Source: Roseiarcus fermentans
Lineage (GTDB): Bacteria; Pseudomonadota; Alphaproteobacteria; Rhizobiales; Beijerinckiaceae
Direction: 5' to 3'
Length of the DNA stretch: 64,000 nucleotides
Assembly: GCF_003315135.1 (NCBI RefSeq)
Contig: NZ_QNRK01000039.1
Location: 1-64,000 of the forward strand
This document shows, in pieces, positions 55,501-64,000 of this stretch (within the stretch, counting starts at the first letter, position 1; every line of letters begins with the position of its first letter). The translations under genes were made by a program, and so were the position numbers. The notes below the pieces were generated by a model that was not told the DNA's origin, did not search any database, and saw nothing but the letters and a program-made list of their open reading frames with translations.

Positions 55501-57965
55501 CGACGCTGGACGCCAACGGCTCGGCCGAGGTCGAGTTCATCATGGGCCGTTCGGACAACGCCGTGTGGGCGAGCGACCTGATCGCGGCCCGCCTCGGCCT
55601 TCCGCCGATCGCCAGGCGCGACCTCGAGACGCGGGTCTACGAGACCCGCGCGGTCGAGCCGACGCACGCCCTGCCGAGCCGCTGGCCGTTCGCGATCTCC
55701 GACGACGGCAGGCGCCTCGAGCTCACCCACCGCACGCCGCGCCCGTGGGCGCACGTGATGGCCAACGAACTCGGCATGTCGACGATGGCGTCGAACGACG
55801 GCGAGATCTTCTCCGCCTTCGCCAACGCGCGCCAGAACGGCCTCAGCGCCTTTCGCTTCGACAGCGCCACGGTGGTGCAGCCGGGGCAGGTGATCTACCT
55901 GCGCGACCTCGACGCGCAGGAGACGGATTCGCCGGTTTTCGTCCCCTTCCAGCGCGCGGACGCGACCTACCGAGTGGCCTACGAGCCCGGCGTCGCGACG
56001 TTCCTCAAGACGCGCGGCGACATGACGATGGAGATGGTCGTCTTCGCGCCGCCGGACCGGCCGTGCGACGTCCGCATCCTGACCCTGCGCAACGATGGCG
56101 ACGGCGTGAAGCGCCTGCGCATCGTGCCGTTCTTCGACATCGCCCTCGAGGAGAGCCCAAACGAAAGCGTCGGAAAAATCCGCGACGAGACGGTCGGGGC
56201 GACGCTCGTGTTCCAGAACCGGTCGAACGATTTCGAACGCGGCTTCGCCTTTGCGGCGACCAGCCTCGACGGGGCCGCGACCGAAACCGTGCGGACGCGG
56301 TTCTTCGGCGGCCCGGGGCGCGACATCCATACGCCGGCGATGGTCGAGACCGGCGCGCCCGACGGCGCCGCGCCCGACGACGGGCGGCGGGTCGCGGCGT
56401 TCTGCGGCGAGATCGCCATTGCGCCGAAGGGCGAGGCGAAGCTCGTCGTCGTGTTCGGGCAGGCGAGGAGCCGCGACGAGGCGCTGGCCGCGGCGCGGCG
56501 CGTCTCGGTCGCGGAGGCGGAGGCCGACCTCGCCGCGACCCGCGCCTCCTGGGCCGCCCGCCTCGGCAAGGTCGAGATCCGCACCAACCGGCCCGACTTC
56601 GACCGCCTGGTCAACACCTGGCTGCCCTACCAGCTCTACGCCTCGCGCCTGTGGGGCCGGGTCGGCCCGAATCAGCGCGGCGGCGCGACCGGCTTTCGCG
56701 ACCAGCTTCAGGACGTGCTGCCGCTCGCGCTGATCGAGCCGCGCCTCACCCGGGCGCAGATCGTGCTGCACGCGAGCCAGCAGTTCCTCGAAGGCGACGT
56801 CCTGAAGTGGTGGCACCGCGCGCCGAACGGCGGCACCGGCCTCGGCCAGCGCACCAAGGCGAGCGATCCGCACCTGTGGCTGCCCTACGTGCTGGCGCGC
56901 TACGTCCGCGAGACCGGCGACGCGAGCGTGCTCGACGAGGTGACGCCCTTCCTCGAAGCCGACGCCGTGCCGGACGACCAGGAGACCTGGATCGTCATCC
57001 CGCGCGCCTCGCGCGAGACCGCCACCGTCTACGAGCACGCGCGCCTCGCGATTCGCTTCACCCTCGCGCATCTGGGCGAGAACGGCCTGCCGCTGCTCAG
57101 AGCCGGCGACTGGAACGACGGAATCGACGTGCTCGGGCGGCTCGAGATCGGCACCAGCGTGTGGATGGGCTTCTTCCTCGCCAGCGTCCTCGACGGCTTT
57201 GCGCCGCTCGCGCGCGGCAGGGGGGACGAGGCCTTCGCCGTCGTGTGCGAGGAGGCGCTCGCGGGGCAGCGCGCCGCGGTCGACGTCGGCTGGCGGGGCG
57301 ACCACTACGCGCTCGACTTCGCCGACGACGGCGAGGCGCTGGACCAGCCGAATGCGATGACCAGCGGCTGGGCCGCCTGGTCGGGCGCCTGCGACGACGC
57401 GCGCGCGCTCGCGGCGCTCGAAGGGGGCTTGAAGGGCGTCGAGCGGCCGGATCGCGTGCTGTTGCTCGAGACGCCGTTCTACGAGCACTCGCGCCCCTAT
57501 CCCGGGCGAATCGCCGATTATCCGCCGGGGGTGCGGGAAAACGGCGGCCAGTACAGCCACGGCGCGTCGTGGATCGTCGACGGCTTCGTGCGGCTGGCGA
57601 TCAACGCCCGGGCGCGCGGCGAAGCCGACCGGGCCGCCGCGCTGTTCGCCCGGGCGTTCGAGATCTTCGAAAAAATCTCGCCGCTGAAAAAGACCGACCC
57701 GGAAAGCCTCGCGGTCTACGGCCTCGTTCCGATCCAGCAGCCGGCCGACATCTACGACGGGTGGGGCCACGGCGGCCGGGGAGGGTGGTCGTGGTACACC
57801 GGGTCGGCGGCGCGGATGCTCTCGGCCGCGTGGTCCATGCTCGGACTCGTCGAGACGAGCGGCGAACCCGGCGTGCGCGACGACCTGTTCGAGGCCAAGG
57901 GGCCGATCCGGGTGGAATCGATCCGGATCGGCGACCGGACCTGGAGGCGCGACACCGCCGGCTGA
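52527..57965 (+). CDS. Membrane-anchored GH94-like glycoside phosphorylase/hydrolase
   Basis: This 1812-residue protein has roughly 740 N-terminal residues with many transmembrane helices, then two beta-sandwich regions like those in the phosphorylase part of cyclic beta-1,2-glucan synthase NdvB ([31 protein letters not shown]). The (alpha/alpha)6 catalytic domain has [48 protein letters not shown] and [13 protein letters not shown], with Asp 1531 as the probable general acid. No GT84 synthase module is visible. It would phosphorolyse or trim beta-glucan at the membrane; substrate is unknown. The ATG at 52527 follows GGGGAG. Confidence 0.82.
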   Translation: MDMTPAVDERRSARVWSALVGAALVAVGIYCAAAWSQALPAAVAGAGGLALLRRARAERPYSHALIAVDALAFAAFALLRNDGLGFWQLPGPWLDVLRFNLPSATIALLLYSAASAMALIAGFRGLRVVEALSLIAIPFLFNLLVVVGADWHMAEIGALVTFHAALPFPVEVAIGRGLTLWLLGEAMLALIVVVSLNHPPRSLRVVALFALSGAYAAVTPLIANAAQLVATPVISIVFSSLCAALAQGGLWAAVYLMTGVALDWLAGRPPRWDAAWDHWRTGVVKGAIYGALFMAFILIAALVLRIPGATGFMGAFALLVGPALGAALFPLAKTVVGSADGTPPFFGRLRAAYLDRRSWVRGAVAGLGLGLAYAFDLAASDGGARFLAMAAVGALAYAGVDIGFDLYAVRAGARTRLQSWRLYALGAGLGALVAGALGWYFDSAQLQVVIAKFWAYADVNYRQSGRQLGDFVTYPIFNKYGSINLGEVAGGVRLFWAESVAGVINWSLAAPLFSINYVLLDALLQRSLRPIKGLVSPKGVEGVVAQGVRVLRWGLWMAPIINSFLRQAHDPSWYNQDGAVRTAVVIGADATQTPEAFRRFSLVLFLGLLAYDWLRILIWFDHMGLRVASLVNLSFLGGDRADEAAARFVGHNARTRAIPDGIRRFGTWAPLLIPFYIPRGAEWDFAWTGAEKLARGGPMPEPIRTLGLAYAGALALFAVGAGAVIVRAGRNTGKPAPWLASAPRELARNPRSYVFTNGAVGVEMFRDGRGAAFVMGAERGGGGIDLIRRPLDPLQARGHFFYVSEEGEAPWSIGFEPCRRAGDYSIEEPGFHRLVVAHALNGIEARMEIAPDAGQAAILSWKIRLTDRSGKGRRLRLTSFCEIAGHETEAYARDLDFAGMHVETIFVRALNAILARNRLLRSARADRGETAFFAVKPGANAELVGYEDSRTRFLGEGSLSRPTGCEPWRWRKLDDEGKLWTFDPAASFTVETTLDANGSAEVEFIMGRSDNAVWASDLIAARLGLPPIARRDLETRVYETRAVEPTHALPSRWPFAISDDGRRLELTHRTPRPWAHVMANELGMSTMASNDGEIFSAFANARQNGLSAFRFDSATVVQPGQVIYLRDLDAQETDSPVFVPFQRADATYRVAYEPGVATFLKTRGDMTMEMVVFAPPDRPCDVRILTLRNDGDGVKRLRIVPFFDIALEESPNESVGKIRDETVGATLVFQNRSNDFERGFAFAATSLDGAATETVRTRFFGGPGRDIHTPAMVETGAPDGAAPDDGRRVAAFCGEIAIAPKGEAKLVVVFGQARSRDEALAAARRVSVAEAEADLAATRASWAARLGKVEIRTNRPDFDRLVNTWLPYQLYASRLWGRVGPNQRGGATGFRDQLQDVLPLALIEPRLTRAQIVLHASQQFLEGDVLKWWHRAPNGGTGLGQRTKASDPHLWLPYVLARYVRETGDASVLDEVTPFLEADAVPDDQETWIVIPRASRETATVYEHARLAIRFTLAHLGENGLPLLRAGDWNDGIDVLGRLEIGTSVWMGFFLASVLDGFAPLARGRGDEAFAVVCEEALAGQRAAVDVGWRGDHYALDFADDGEALDQPNAMTSGWAAWSGACDDARALAALEGGLKGVERPDRVLLLETPFYEHSRPYPGRIADYPPGVRENGGQYSHGASWIVDGFVRLAINARARGEADRAAALFARAFEIFEKISPLKKTDPESLAVYGLVPIQQPADIYDGWGHGGRGGWSWYTGSAARMLSAAWSMLGLVETSGEPGVRDDLFEAKGPIRVESIRIGDRTWRRDTAG

Positions 57966-58156
57966 CTGGGCGCGCCGCGCCGGATTCCCATTGTTATTTC
58001 GTAGGGTGCGACGATTGGCGCCCTCTACTTTTTGACCGCGAGCGGCTCAAAAAAGCGGCGCTTTGTGCGTTGCGGCACGGCACGCTTTCTGGCAAGAGGC
58101 GCGATAACAAGCCGCGCGCCTGTTCGCTCGCCACAAATCCCAGGGGGCCATACGCC

Positions 58157-60283
58157 ATGTTGTTAGGGTTAGTCATTCTCTGTGGACTGCTGTCCATCGT
58201 ATACGGCGTGTATACGGTGAGAAGCATCATGGCCGCCGACGCGGGCTCCGCGCGCATGCAGGAAATCTCGGGCGCGGTCGCCGAAGGCGCGCAGGCCTAT
58301 CTGCGCCGGCAGTACCTCACCATCGCCGCGGTCGGCGTCGTCGTGTTCGTCGGCCTCGGCTTCCTGCTGTCCTGGACGGTCGCGACCGGCTTCGCCATCG
58401 GCGCGATCCTGTCGGGCGCGGCCGGCTTCATCGGCATGAACGTGTCGGTGCGCGCCAACGTCCGCACCGCGCAGGCGGCGACGCAGTCGCTCGCCAGCGG
58501 CCTCGACATCGCCTTCCGCTCGGGCGCGGTCACCGGCCTTCTGGTGGCGGGCCTGGCGCTGCTCGGCGTCGCCGGCTACTTCACCTATCTGACGGCGTTC
58601 GCCGGCCTCGCTCCGTCGAGCCGCACTGTCATCGACGCGCTGGTGGCGCTCGGCTTCGGCGCCTCGCTGATCTCGATCTTCGCCCGTCTCGGCGGCGGCA
58701 TCTTCACCAAGGGCGCCGACGTCGGCGCGGACCTCGTCGGCAAGGTCGAGGCCGGCATTCCCGAAGACGATCCGCGCAACCCGGCGACCATCGCCGACAA
58801 CGTCGGCGACAACGTCGGCGACTGCGCCGGCATGGCCGCCGACCTGTTCGAGACCTACGCGGTGACGGTCGTCGCCACCATGGTGCTCGCCTCGATCTAC
58901 TTCGAGGGCACGAACATGCTGTGGTCGACCATGCTCTATCCGCTGACGATCTGCGCGGCCTGCATCGTCACCTCGATCGCCGGCACCTTCTTCGTCAAGC
59001 TCGGCGCCGACAATAACATCATGGGCGCGCTCTACCGCGGCCTGATCGCCACCGGCGCGCTCTCGATCGTCGGCCTCGCCATCGCCACCACCTTTCTCGG
59101 CTGGGGCGCGGTCGGAACCGTCGCCGGCAAGGCGATCATGGGCTACAACCTGTTCGCCTGCGGCCTGATCGGCCTCGTCGTCACTGGCCTCATCGTGGTG
59201 ATCACCGAGTACTATACCGGCACCGGCAAGCGCCCGGTCGTCTCGATCGCCCAGGCGTCCGTCACCGGCCACGGCACCAACGTGATCCAGGGCCTCGCGG
59301 TGTCGCTCGAATCGACGGCGCTTCCGGCGCTGGTGATCGTGGCGGCGATCGTCTCGACCTACCAGCTCGCGGGCCTGTTCGGCACCGCGATCGCGGTCAC
59401 CACCATGCTCGGCCTCGCCGGCATGATCGTCGCGCTCGACGCCTTCGGCCCGGTCACCGACAACGCCGGCGGCATCGCCGAAATGGCCGGCCTGCCGAAG
59501 GAAGTGCGCAAGTCGACCGATGCGCTCGACGCGGTCGGCAACACCACCAAGGCCGTCACCAAGGGCTATGCGATCGGCTCGGCCGGCCTCGGCGCGCTGG
59601 TGCTGTTCGCCGCCTACACCAACGACATCACCCACTTCACCCAGACGGGGGCGCCCTACTTCCAGAACATGGGCGCGGTGTCGTTCGACCTGTCGAACCC
59701 CTACGTCGTCGCCGGCCTGATCTTCGGCGGCATGATCCCCTACCTGTTCGGCGGCATCGCGATGACCGCGGTCGGCCGGGCGGCGGGATCGGTGGTGGTC
59801 GAAGTGCGCCGGCAGTTCAAGGAGATGCCCGGCATCATGCAGGGCACCCAGCGTCCGGACTACGGCCGCGCGGTCGACATGCTGACCAAGGCGGCGATCC
59901 GGGAAATGATCATTCCCTCGCTGCTGCCGGTGCTGGCGCCCTTCATCGTGTACTTCGGCGTGCTGTGGATCTCGGGCTCGAAGGCGGCCGCCTTCGCAGC
60001 CCTCGGCGCCTCGCTCCTCGGCGTGATCGTCAACGGCCTGTTCGTCGCCATCTCGATGACCTCGGGCGGCGGCGCGTGGGACAACGCCAAGAAGAGCTTC
60101 GAAGACGGCTTCGTCGACAAGGACGGCGTCCAGCACTTCAAGGGCTCCGACGCGCACAAGGCGTCGGTGACCGGCGACACCGTCGGCGACCCCTACAAGG
60201 ACACCGCCGGCCCGGCCGTGAACCCGGCGATCAAGATCACCAACATCGTCGCCCTGCTGCTGCTCGCGATCCTCGCGCACTGA
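58157..60283 (+). CDS. hppA: K+-independent H+-translocating inorganic pyrophosphatase
   Basis: HppA (EC 7.1.3.1) couples pyrophosphate hydrolysis to proton pumping across the membrane. The 708-residue protein has about 16 helices and the catalytic loops: [40 protein letters not shown] and a late [10 protein letters not shown]. The [16 protein letters not shown] motif has Lys where potassium-dependent enzymes have Ala, which marks the potassium-independent H+ type. A CAGGGGG ribosome site precedes the ATG, and a strong terminator follows. Confidence 0.95.
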   Translation: MLLGLVILCGLLSIVYGVYTVRSIMAADAGSARMQEISGAVAEGAQAYLRRQYLTIAAVGVVVFVGLGFLLSWTVATGFAIGAILSGAAGFIGMNVSVRANVRTAQAATQSLASGLDIAFRSGAVTGLLVAGLALLGVAGYFTYLTAFAGLAPSSRTVIDALVALGFGASLISIFARLGGGIFTKGADVGADLVGKVEAGIPEDDPRNPATIADNVGDNVGDCAGMAADLFETYAVTVVATMVLASIYFEGTNMLWSTMLYPLTICAACIVTSIAGTFFVKLGADNNIMGALYRGLIATGALSIVGLAIATTFLGWGAVGTVAGKAIMGYNLFACGLIGLVVTGLIVVITEYYTGTGKRPVVSIAQASVTGHGTNVIQGLAVSLESTALPALVIVAAIVSTYQLAGLFGTAIAVTTMLGLAGMIVALDAFGPVTDNAGGIAEMAGLPKEVRKSTDALDAVGNTTKAVTKGYAIGSAGLGALVLFAAYTNDITHFTQTGAPYFQNMGAVSFDLSNPYVVAGLIFGGMIPYLFGGIAMTAVGRAAGSVVVEVRRQFKEMPGIMQGTQRPDYGRAVDMLTKAAIREMIIPSLLPVLAPFIVYFGVLWISGSKAAAFAALGASLLGVIVNGLFVAISMTSGGGAWDNAKKSFEDGFVDKDGVQHFKGSDAHKASVTGDTVGDPYKDTAGPAVNPAIKITNIVALLLLAILAH

Positions 60284-60308
60284 AGGCGGACGTCTGCGAA
60301 ACGGGAAG

Positions 60309-60341
60309 GGGCGGGGCTTCGGCGCCGCCCTTTTTCTTTTT
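60309..60341 (+). terminator. Rho-independent terminator after hppA
   Basis: A stem GGGCGGGGC / GCGCCGCCC with one mismatch closes a TTCG tetraloop and is followed by TTTTTCTTTTT. It lies 26 bases after the hppA stop. Confidence 0.88.
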
Positions 60342-61012
60342 ATGGCGCCGTCGGACCGTCGATCGGTCCTCCATCAAACGGACGACGAGTTTGGCGCGCG
60401 GCGCGAATGCGTCCGCATATCCGAGCAGACCCGCCGACGATCGCGCCGCCCCCGAGGACGGCGGTCTCGCCTATTCTCGGAGCCTTGCGCGGCGGCGCCG
60501 AACGCGAGGTCTGGGCGGTTCGCCTCGCGACTCCGATCGGCGATGCAGACCCGATCACGGAAACGAGGACGAGCGGCGGGCGAGGATGTCCGTCACGCTC
60601 ATGCGACCGGCTGAGACGGCGAAAACCGTGGACGTGACGGTTCGCTCGGACGACGCAGCCGCGGCCGCCCTCTGAGATCGAGGATAAGAGGTGAGAACGG
60701 CCAGTCCCGACCGACCGGCTTCCGCGCAAGGAAGCGTAGCGGATCGCCGCCGCCGCCGCGAAGCGGCGCGCCTTTGCTGCGGCGCAGCAAGATTGCGCCG
60801 GGCTAGCCATGAGCCCGTGTATTGACGAGAATTCACGTTCCTGGAATGGGCCGCTGATCTCATTTCCCGTTGCGCGCCCGCGCTCAACGCGTTCCCGTGT
60901 CGCGCCAATACGTTTTCGATTGCTCTTTCGCCGCCGACTAAGCGATATAGCGATCTCCACTCGAAACCGCTGACAGCGACAACGACGAGCGGGGTCAAGG
61001 GAGGAGCGTCGA
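60342..61012. other. 671-base gap before the sugar ABC operon
   Basis: No gene is supported. A 29-codon frame at 60586-60675 (MSVTLMRPAETAK...) is too short and isolated to call. A CG-rich direct/inverted patch occurs near 60735-60795. The operon promoter is probably in the last 200 bases, but no site was recognised. Confidence 0.35.
60998..61006 (+). promoter_or_regulatory. Strong ribosome-binding site deciding a TTG start
   Basis: AGGGAGGAG ends 6 bases before the TTG at 61013 and 18 bases before the next in-frame ATG at 61025. The spacing favours initiation at TTG. Confidence 0.7.
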
Positions 61013-61792
61013 TTGAGCGCAGTCATGGCCCATGCGAGCGGCGCTGAGAGCGCCGCGGTCCTGCAACTGGAAGGCGTCAGCAAGGATTTCGGGGCGATCC
61101 GCGCCCTGTCCGAGATCGATCTGGTCGTCAACGCCGGCGACGTCGTCGGTCTGATGGGCGACAACGGCGCCGGCAAATCGACGCTGGTCAAGATCATCGC
61201 CGGAAATTTCCATCCGACCCATGGAAAGATCCGTTTCGACGGGCAGGAGCATCGTTTCGACCGTCCGCTCGACGCGCGCAGCGTCGGCATCGAAGTGGTC
61301 TACCAGGATCTCGCCCTCTCGAACAACGTCAGCGCGGCGGCCAATGTCTTCCTCGGCCGCGAGCTGACCCGCCGCGTCGGCCCGTTCCGGTTCCTCGATC
61401 ATCGCGGCATGAACGCGCGCGCGCTCGAGTTGTTCGGCGAGCTCAAGTCCGAGACGCGGCCGAAGGATCTGGTGAAGTCGATGTCGGGCGGGCAGCGCCA
61501 GGCGGTGGCGATCGCCCGCACCCGCCTCTCGAACGCGAAACTCATTTTGATGGACGAGCCCACGGCTGCGATCTCGGTGCGTCAGGTCGCCGAGGTGCTC
61601 GACCTCATCCGGCGTCTGCGCGACCAGGGCGTGGCGGTGATGCTGATCTCGCACCGCATGCCGGACGTGTTCGCGGTCTGCGATCGCGTCATCGTCCTGC
61701 GCCGCGGCCACAAGCGGGCGGACAAGCCCATCAACCAGTCGAGCCCTGAAGAAGTCACCGCGCTGATCACCGGCGCTCTCGAATCGGCGTGA
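61013..61792 (+). CDS. Sugar ABC transporter ATP-binding protein (FrcA type)
   Basis: This 259-residue ATPase has a single nucleotide-binding domain, as in FrcA, unlike the double-domain RbsA/XylG. Walker A is GDNGAGKST, the signature MSGGQRQAVAIART, Walker B LILMDEPTAAIS, and the H-loop VMLISHRM. It powers uptake by the permease and binding protein encoded directly downstream (13 and 72 bases of spacing). The operon belongs to the CUT2 class for monosaccharides; fructose, ribose or another sugar is possible. Confidence 0.92.
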   Translation: MSAVMAHASGAESAAVLQLEGVSKDFGAIRALSEIDLVVNAGDVVGLMGDNGAGKSTLVKIIAGNFHPTHGKIRFDGQEHRFDRPLDARSVGIEVVYQDLALSNNVSAAANVFLGRELTRRVGPFRFLDHRGMNARALELFGELKSETRPKDLVKSMSGGQRQAVAIARTRLSNAKLILMDEPTAAISVRQVAEVLDLIRRLRDQGVAVMLISHRMPDVFAVCDRVIVLRRGHKRADKPINQSSPEEVTALITGALESA

Positions 61793-61805
61793 GGACCTTT
61801 CGCAA

Positions 61806-62840
61806 GTGACCCAGAACGTTGCCGGGCCTCTCTCGTTTTCGAACGTCGGTCGTGACCGATGGTGGAAGCGCGGCGCCTTCGCGTCGCAGACCGCCTATGT
61901 GGCGATCGCCTTCGTCCTCATCACCGTGCTCGTCTCGATCTTCGCGCACAACTTCCTGTCGACCGGCAACCTGCTGAACACGTCCAAGAACTTCAGCTAC
62001 ATTGCGATCGTCGCGCTCGGCTCCACGCTCGTCATCATCACCGGCGGGATCGACCTTTCGGTCGGCTCGGTGATGGCGCTGGTGGCGGTCATGACCGCGA
62101 TGCTGATGAAGACCTTCGCGACGACGTGGCTGGCCGGGATTCCCTACGCGGGAATCACGCTCGCGGTGGTCTGCGGCCTCGGCGTCGCGGCGCTGGCGGG
62201 CCTCGTCAACGGCCTGCTGATTTCGAAGATCCGGCTCTCGCCGTTCGTCACCACGCTGGGCATGCTGTCGATCTGCCGCGGCATGACCTACGTGATCACG
62301 CAGGGGCGCGGGCAGGCGCCGGCCGGCCCGCAGGTCGACACCTTCTACGCGCTCACCGACGGCAAGCTGTTCGGTCTGCCGGTTCCGCTCATCTATCTGC
62401 TCGTGCTCGCCGCGATCATGGGGGTCGCGCTGCGCCACTCGCGCTGGGGACGCTGGGTCTTCGTGCTCGGCGGCAACGAAAAGGCGGCGCAGCTCACCGG
62501 CGTGCCGGTCGACCGCGTCAAGATCTCGGTCTACGTGCTCTGCGCGCTCAGCGCCGGCTTCGCCGGAATCCTCATCACCGGCTGGCTGGGATCGGCCCCC
62601 GCCAATCTCGCGACCGGCTACGAACTGAAGATCATCGCCGCCTCCGTCATCGGCGGCGCCGACCTCGCCGGCGGCGTCGGCGGGCCGGTCGGCGCGGTGA
62701 TCGGGTCGGCGCTGATCGAGGTGATCCGCAACGGCCTCGCGCTGTTCGGCGCCGACACCTACTGGGAACAGGTGTTCGTCGGCACGATCATCATCCTGGC
62801 GGTGCTGGTCGACCACATCCGCACCCGCGAGGCCGAATAG
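61806..62840 (+). CDS. Sugar ABC transporter permease (RbsC/FrcC type)
   Basis: The 344-residue inner-membrane protein has 8-10 helices and the CUT2 permease marks: VIITGGIDLSVGSVMALV near the start of the domain, GLVNGLLISKIRLSPFVTTLGM, RWVFVLGGNEKAAQLTGV (ATPase-coupling loop) and IIAASVIGGADLAGGVGG. Translation starts at GTG. It should form a homodimeric channel with two copies of the ATPase. Confidence 0.93.
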   Translation: MTQNVAGPLSFSNVGRDRWWKRGAFASQTAYVAIAFVLITVLVSIFAHNFLSTGNLLNTSKNFSYIAIVALGSTLVIITGGIDLSVGSVMALVAVMTAMLMKTFATTWLAGIPYAGITLAVVCGLGVAALAGLVNGLLISKIRLSPFVTTLGMLSICRGMTYVITQGRGQAPAGPQVDTFYALTDGKLFGLPVPLIYLLVLAAIMGVALRHSRWGRWVFVLGGNEKAAQLTGVPVDRVKISVYVLCALSAGFAGILITGWLGSAPANLATGYELKIIAASVIGGADLAGGVGGPVGAVIGSALIEVIRNGLALFGADTYWEQVFVGTIIILAVLVDHIRTREAE

Positions 62841-62912
62841 CCGCCAATTTCGGCGCGGGAAGGTCCGTTCGCGCCGTTTTCAGACACCAAGGACCGTTGG
62901 AGGAAGACCCGC

Positions 62913-63836
62913 ATGAAGACGTTGCTCATGGGCGCCGTCGGCGCCCTCGCGCTGATCGGCGCCGCCCAAGCCGCCGAGATGAAATTCGCGCTCATTCCCA
63001 AGGGCATGGACAATCCCTATTTCGACCTGTCGCGCGACGGCTGCATGGCCGAGGCCAAGAAACTGGGCGTCACCTGCATCTACAAGGGCCCCGCGACCCA
63101 CGAGCCGGCCACCGAAGTGCAGATCATGCAGGATTTCGTGACGCAGGGCGTCGACGGAATCGCGATTTCGGTCGCCGACGCCGATTCGGTGACCGGGGTC
63201 ATCAAGCAGGCGCGCGACGCCAACATCCCCGTCATCACCTTCGACGCCGACGCGCCGAACTCCGCCCGGCAGGCCTATATCGGCACCGACAACAAGGCCA
63301 TGGGCCGCGAACTCGGCCAGCAACTGATCAAGGCGCATCCGAAAGCCGGCACGTTCGCCACCCAGTCCGGCGGCCCGGCGGCCCAGAATCTCAACGAGCG
63401 CCTCGCGGGCCTCTACGAGGTGCTGAAGGGAGCGGGCTGGACCGAAGTCAAGGGATCGCCCGCCTTCTGCAACGACGACGCCGCGCTCGCCGCGCAGCAG
63501 CTCACCGACTTCTATACCGCCAATCCCGACATCTCGGCGATCATCCCCGTCGGCGGCTGGGCGCTGTTCGCGCCGAAGGCGTACCAGAACTTCGTCAATA
63601 CGGTGCGCGAGAAGCGTAAGGACATGCCGCTGGTGATGCCCGATACGCTGCCGGTCGAACTGCAGACGCTGAAGGACGGCTACGCCGACGTGCTGGTCGG
63701 CCAGCGGCCTTACGAGATGGGTGAAAAGGCGATGGACGCCCTGCTCAAGCTCAAGAAGGGCGAGAAGGTCGACCCGGTCACGATCGTCGGTCTCGACGTC
63801 GTCACCAAGGACAATGTCGACAAGTTCCTGAAGTGA
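62913..63836 (+). CDS. Sugar ABC transporter periplasmic binding protein
   Basis: The 307-residue precursor has a signal peptide (MKTLLMGAVGALALIGAAQA) cleaved near residue 20. The mature protein shows the type I periplasmic fold: MKFALIPKGMDNPYFDLSRD, MQDFVTQGVDGIAISVADAD, VITFDADAPNSARQAYIGTD, and a late VGQRPYEMGEKAMDALL. It captures the sugar for the permease. A GGAGG ribosome site precedes the ATG. The ligand cannot be fixed from sequence. Confidence 0.92.
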   Translation: MKTLLMGAVGALALIGAAQAAEMKFALIPKGMDNPYFDLSRDGCMAEAKKLGVTCIYKGPATHEPATEVQIMQDFVTQGVDGIAISVADADSVTGVIKQARDANIPVITFDADAPNSARQAYIGTDNKAMGRELGQQLIKAHPKAGTFATQSGGPAAQNLNERLAGLYEVLKGAGWTEVKGSPAFCNDDAALAAQQLTDFYTANPDISAIIPVGGWALFAPKAYQNFVNTVREKRKDMPLVMPDTLPVELQTLKDGYADVLVGQRPYEMGEKAMDALLKLKKGEKVDPVTIVGLDVVTKDNVDKFLK

Positions 63837-63846
63837 CGTCTTCGCC

Positions 63847-64000
63847 GTGACGTAACTCCCAACCCCGTCATTGCGAGGAGCAACCCCCGGGTCGAAGAGC
63901 CCGGGGGGACGAAGCAATCCACGCCGCCGCTTGCGCCTTTGGTGAGGATTGCTCCGCCTTCTGCGGGTCGTCCAGGGGCCACAACAGCGACCCAGCGGCT
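63847..64000. repeat. Dispersed repeat copy after the ABC operon (cut by window end)
   Basis: GTGACGTAACTCCCAA at 63847-63862 repeats the terminal sequence of the element at 19082-19301. It is followed by GTCATTGCGAGGAGCAACC, a CCCCCGGG/CCCGGGGGG inverted pair, GACGAAGCAATCCACG, and an inverted GGATTGCTCCGCCTTC. The right end lies beyond the window. Confidence 0.7.

Noticed and set aside
53022-57770. Long open frame on the minus strand opposite the GH94-like gene
   Set aside because: It mirrors codon bias of the plus-strand gene in very GC-rich DNA; its Arg/Glu/Asp/Val-rich translation matches no family.
60586-60675. 29-codon frame before the ABC operon
   Set aside because: Too short, no clear ribosome site, no resemblance to a known small protein.

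Overview
The window is GC-rich (apart from a few short AT-rich patches) and densely coded on both strands. An alphaproteobacterium, probably of the order Hyphomicrobiales, is suggested by a CckA-type cell-cycle hybrid kinase, a single-cysteine alphaproteobacterial DksA, a YcjX/YcjF pair, a membrane-anchored GH94-like protein related to the phosphorylase end of cyclic glucan synthases, an OprB porin, an FrcA-type sugar ABC transporter and many GTG/TTG starts. KdsA shows a Gram-negative envelope with Kdo-containing lipopolysaccharide. The genus cannot be fixed from the sequence alone. No rRNA, tRNA or CRISPR array was seen.

Layout. 0.3-5.2 kb: a seven-PAS orphan sensor kinase, then a divergent AraC regulator and PPOX flavoprotein. 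5.2-13 kb: envelope and redox genes (Yip1-like protein, MsrQ, OprB porin, a PEP-CTERM protein), the YcjX-YcjF operon and SixA. 13-19 kb: a small secreted protein, 8-oxoguanine deaminase, a Hint-domain protein, a phosphatase and a VWA protein. 19-21.4 kb: a repeat-rich zone enclosing a decayed STAND NTPase/adaptor pair with RHIM-like motifs. 21.4-29.2 kb: universal stress protein, DksA, a FliO-like protein, CckA, and a hybrid kinase whose phospho-accepting histidine is a threonine. 29.7-38.9 kb: MoxR ATPase, TauE/SafE exporter, cytochrome b561, a GT61 glycosyltransferase and a YhaO/YhaN-like nuclease/SMC operon. 39-44.5 kb: small exported and metabolic proteins. 44.5-46.5 kb: a scrambled locus with a duplicated hydrolase tail and a vapC toxin gene split by about 1 kb of AT-rich DNA, beside an intact Phd-type antitoxin. 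46.6-51 kb: KdsA, an acyltransferase, DUF4142, QueF and an OafA-like acyltransferase. 51.5-52.1 kb: an IS3-family remnant. 52.5-60.3 kb: the 1812-residue membrane GH94-like protein and a potassium-independent H+-pyrophosphatase. 61-63.8 kb: a complete sugar ABC operon (ATPase, permease, binding protein). Members of one dispersed intergenic repeat family lie near 19, 39 and 63.9 kb.

The most unusual loci are: (1) the STAND/adaptor remnant, where two frame changes, one of them a perfect 26-bp tandem duplication, compensate and leave one chimeric open frame; (2) the vapC gene whose two halves lie about 1.1 kb apart around AT-rich DNA; (3) the histidine-less hybrid kinase with its receiver aspartate kept; and (4) the GH94-like protein with a very large membrane domain and no GT84 synthase part. 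All family names come from motif recognition by eye; no database search was run.
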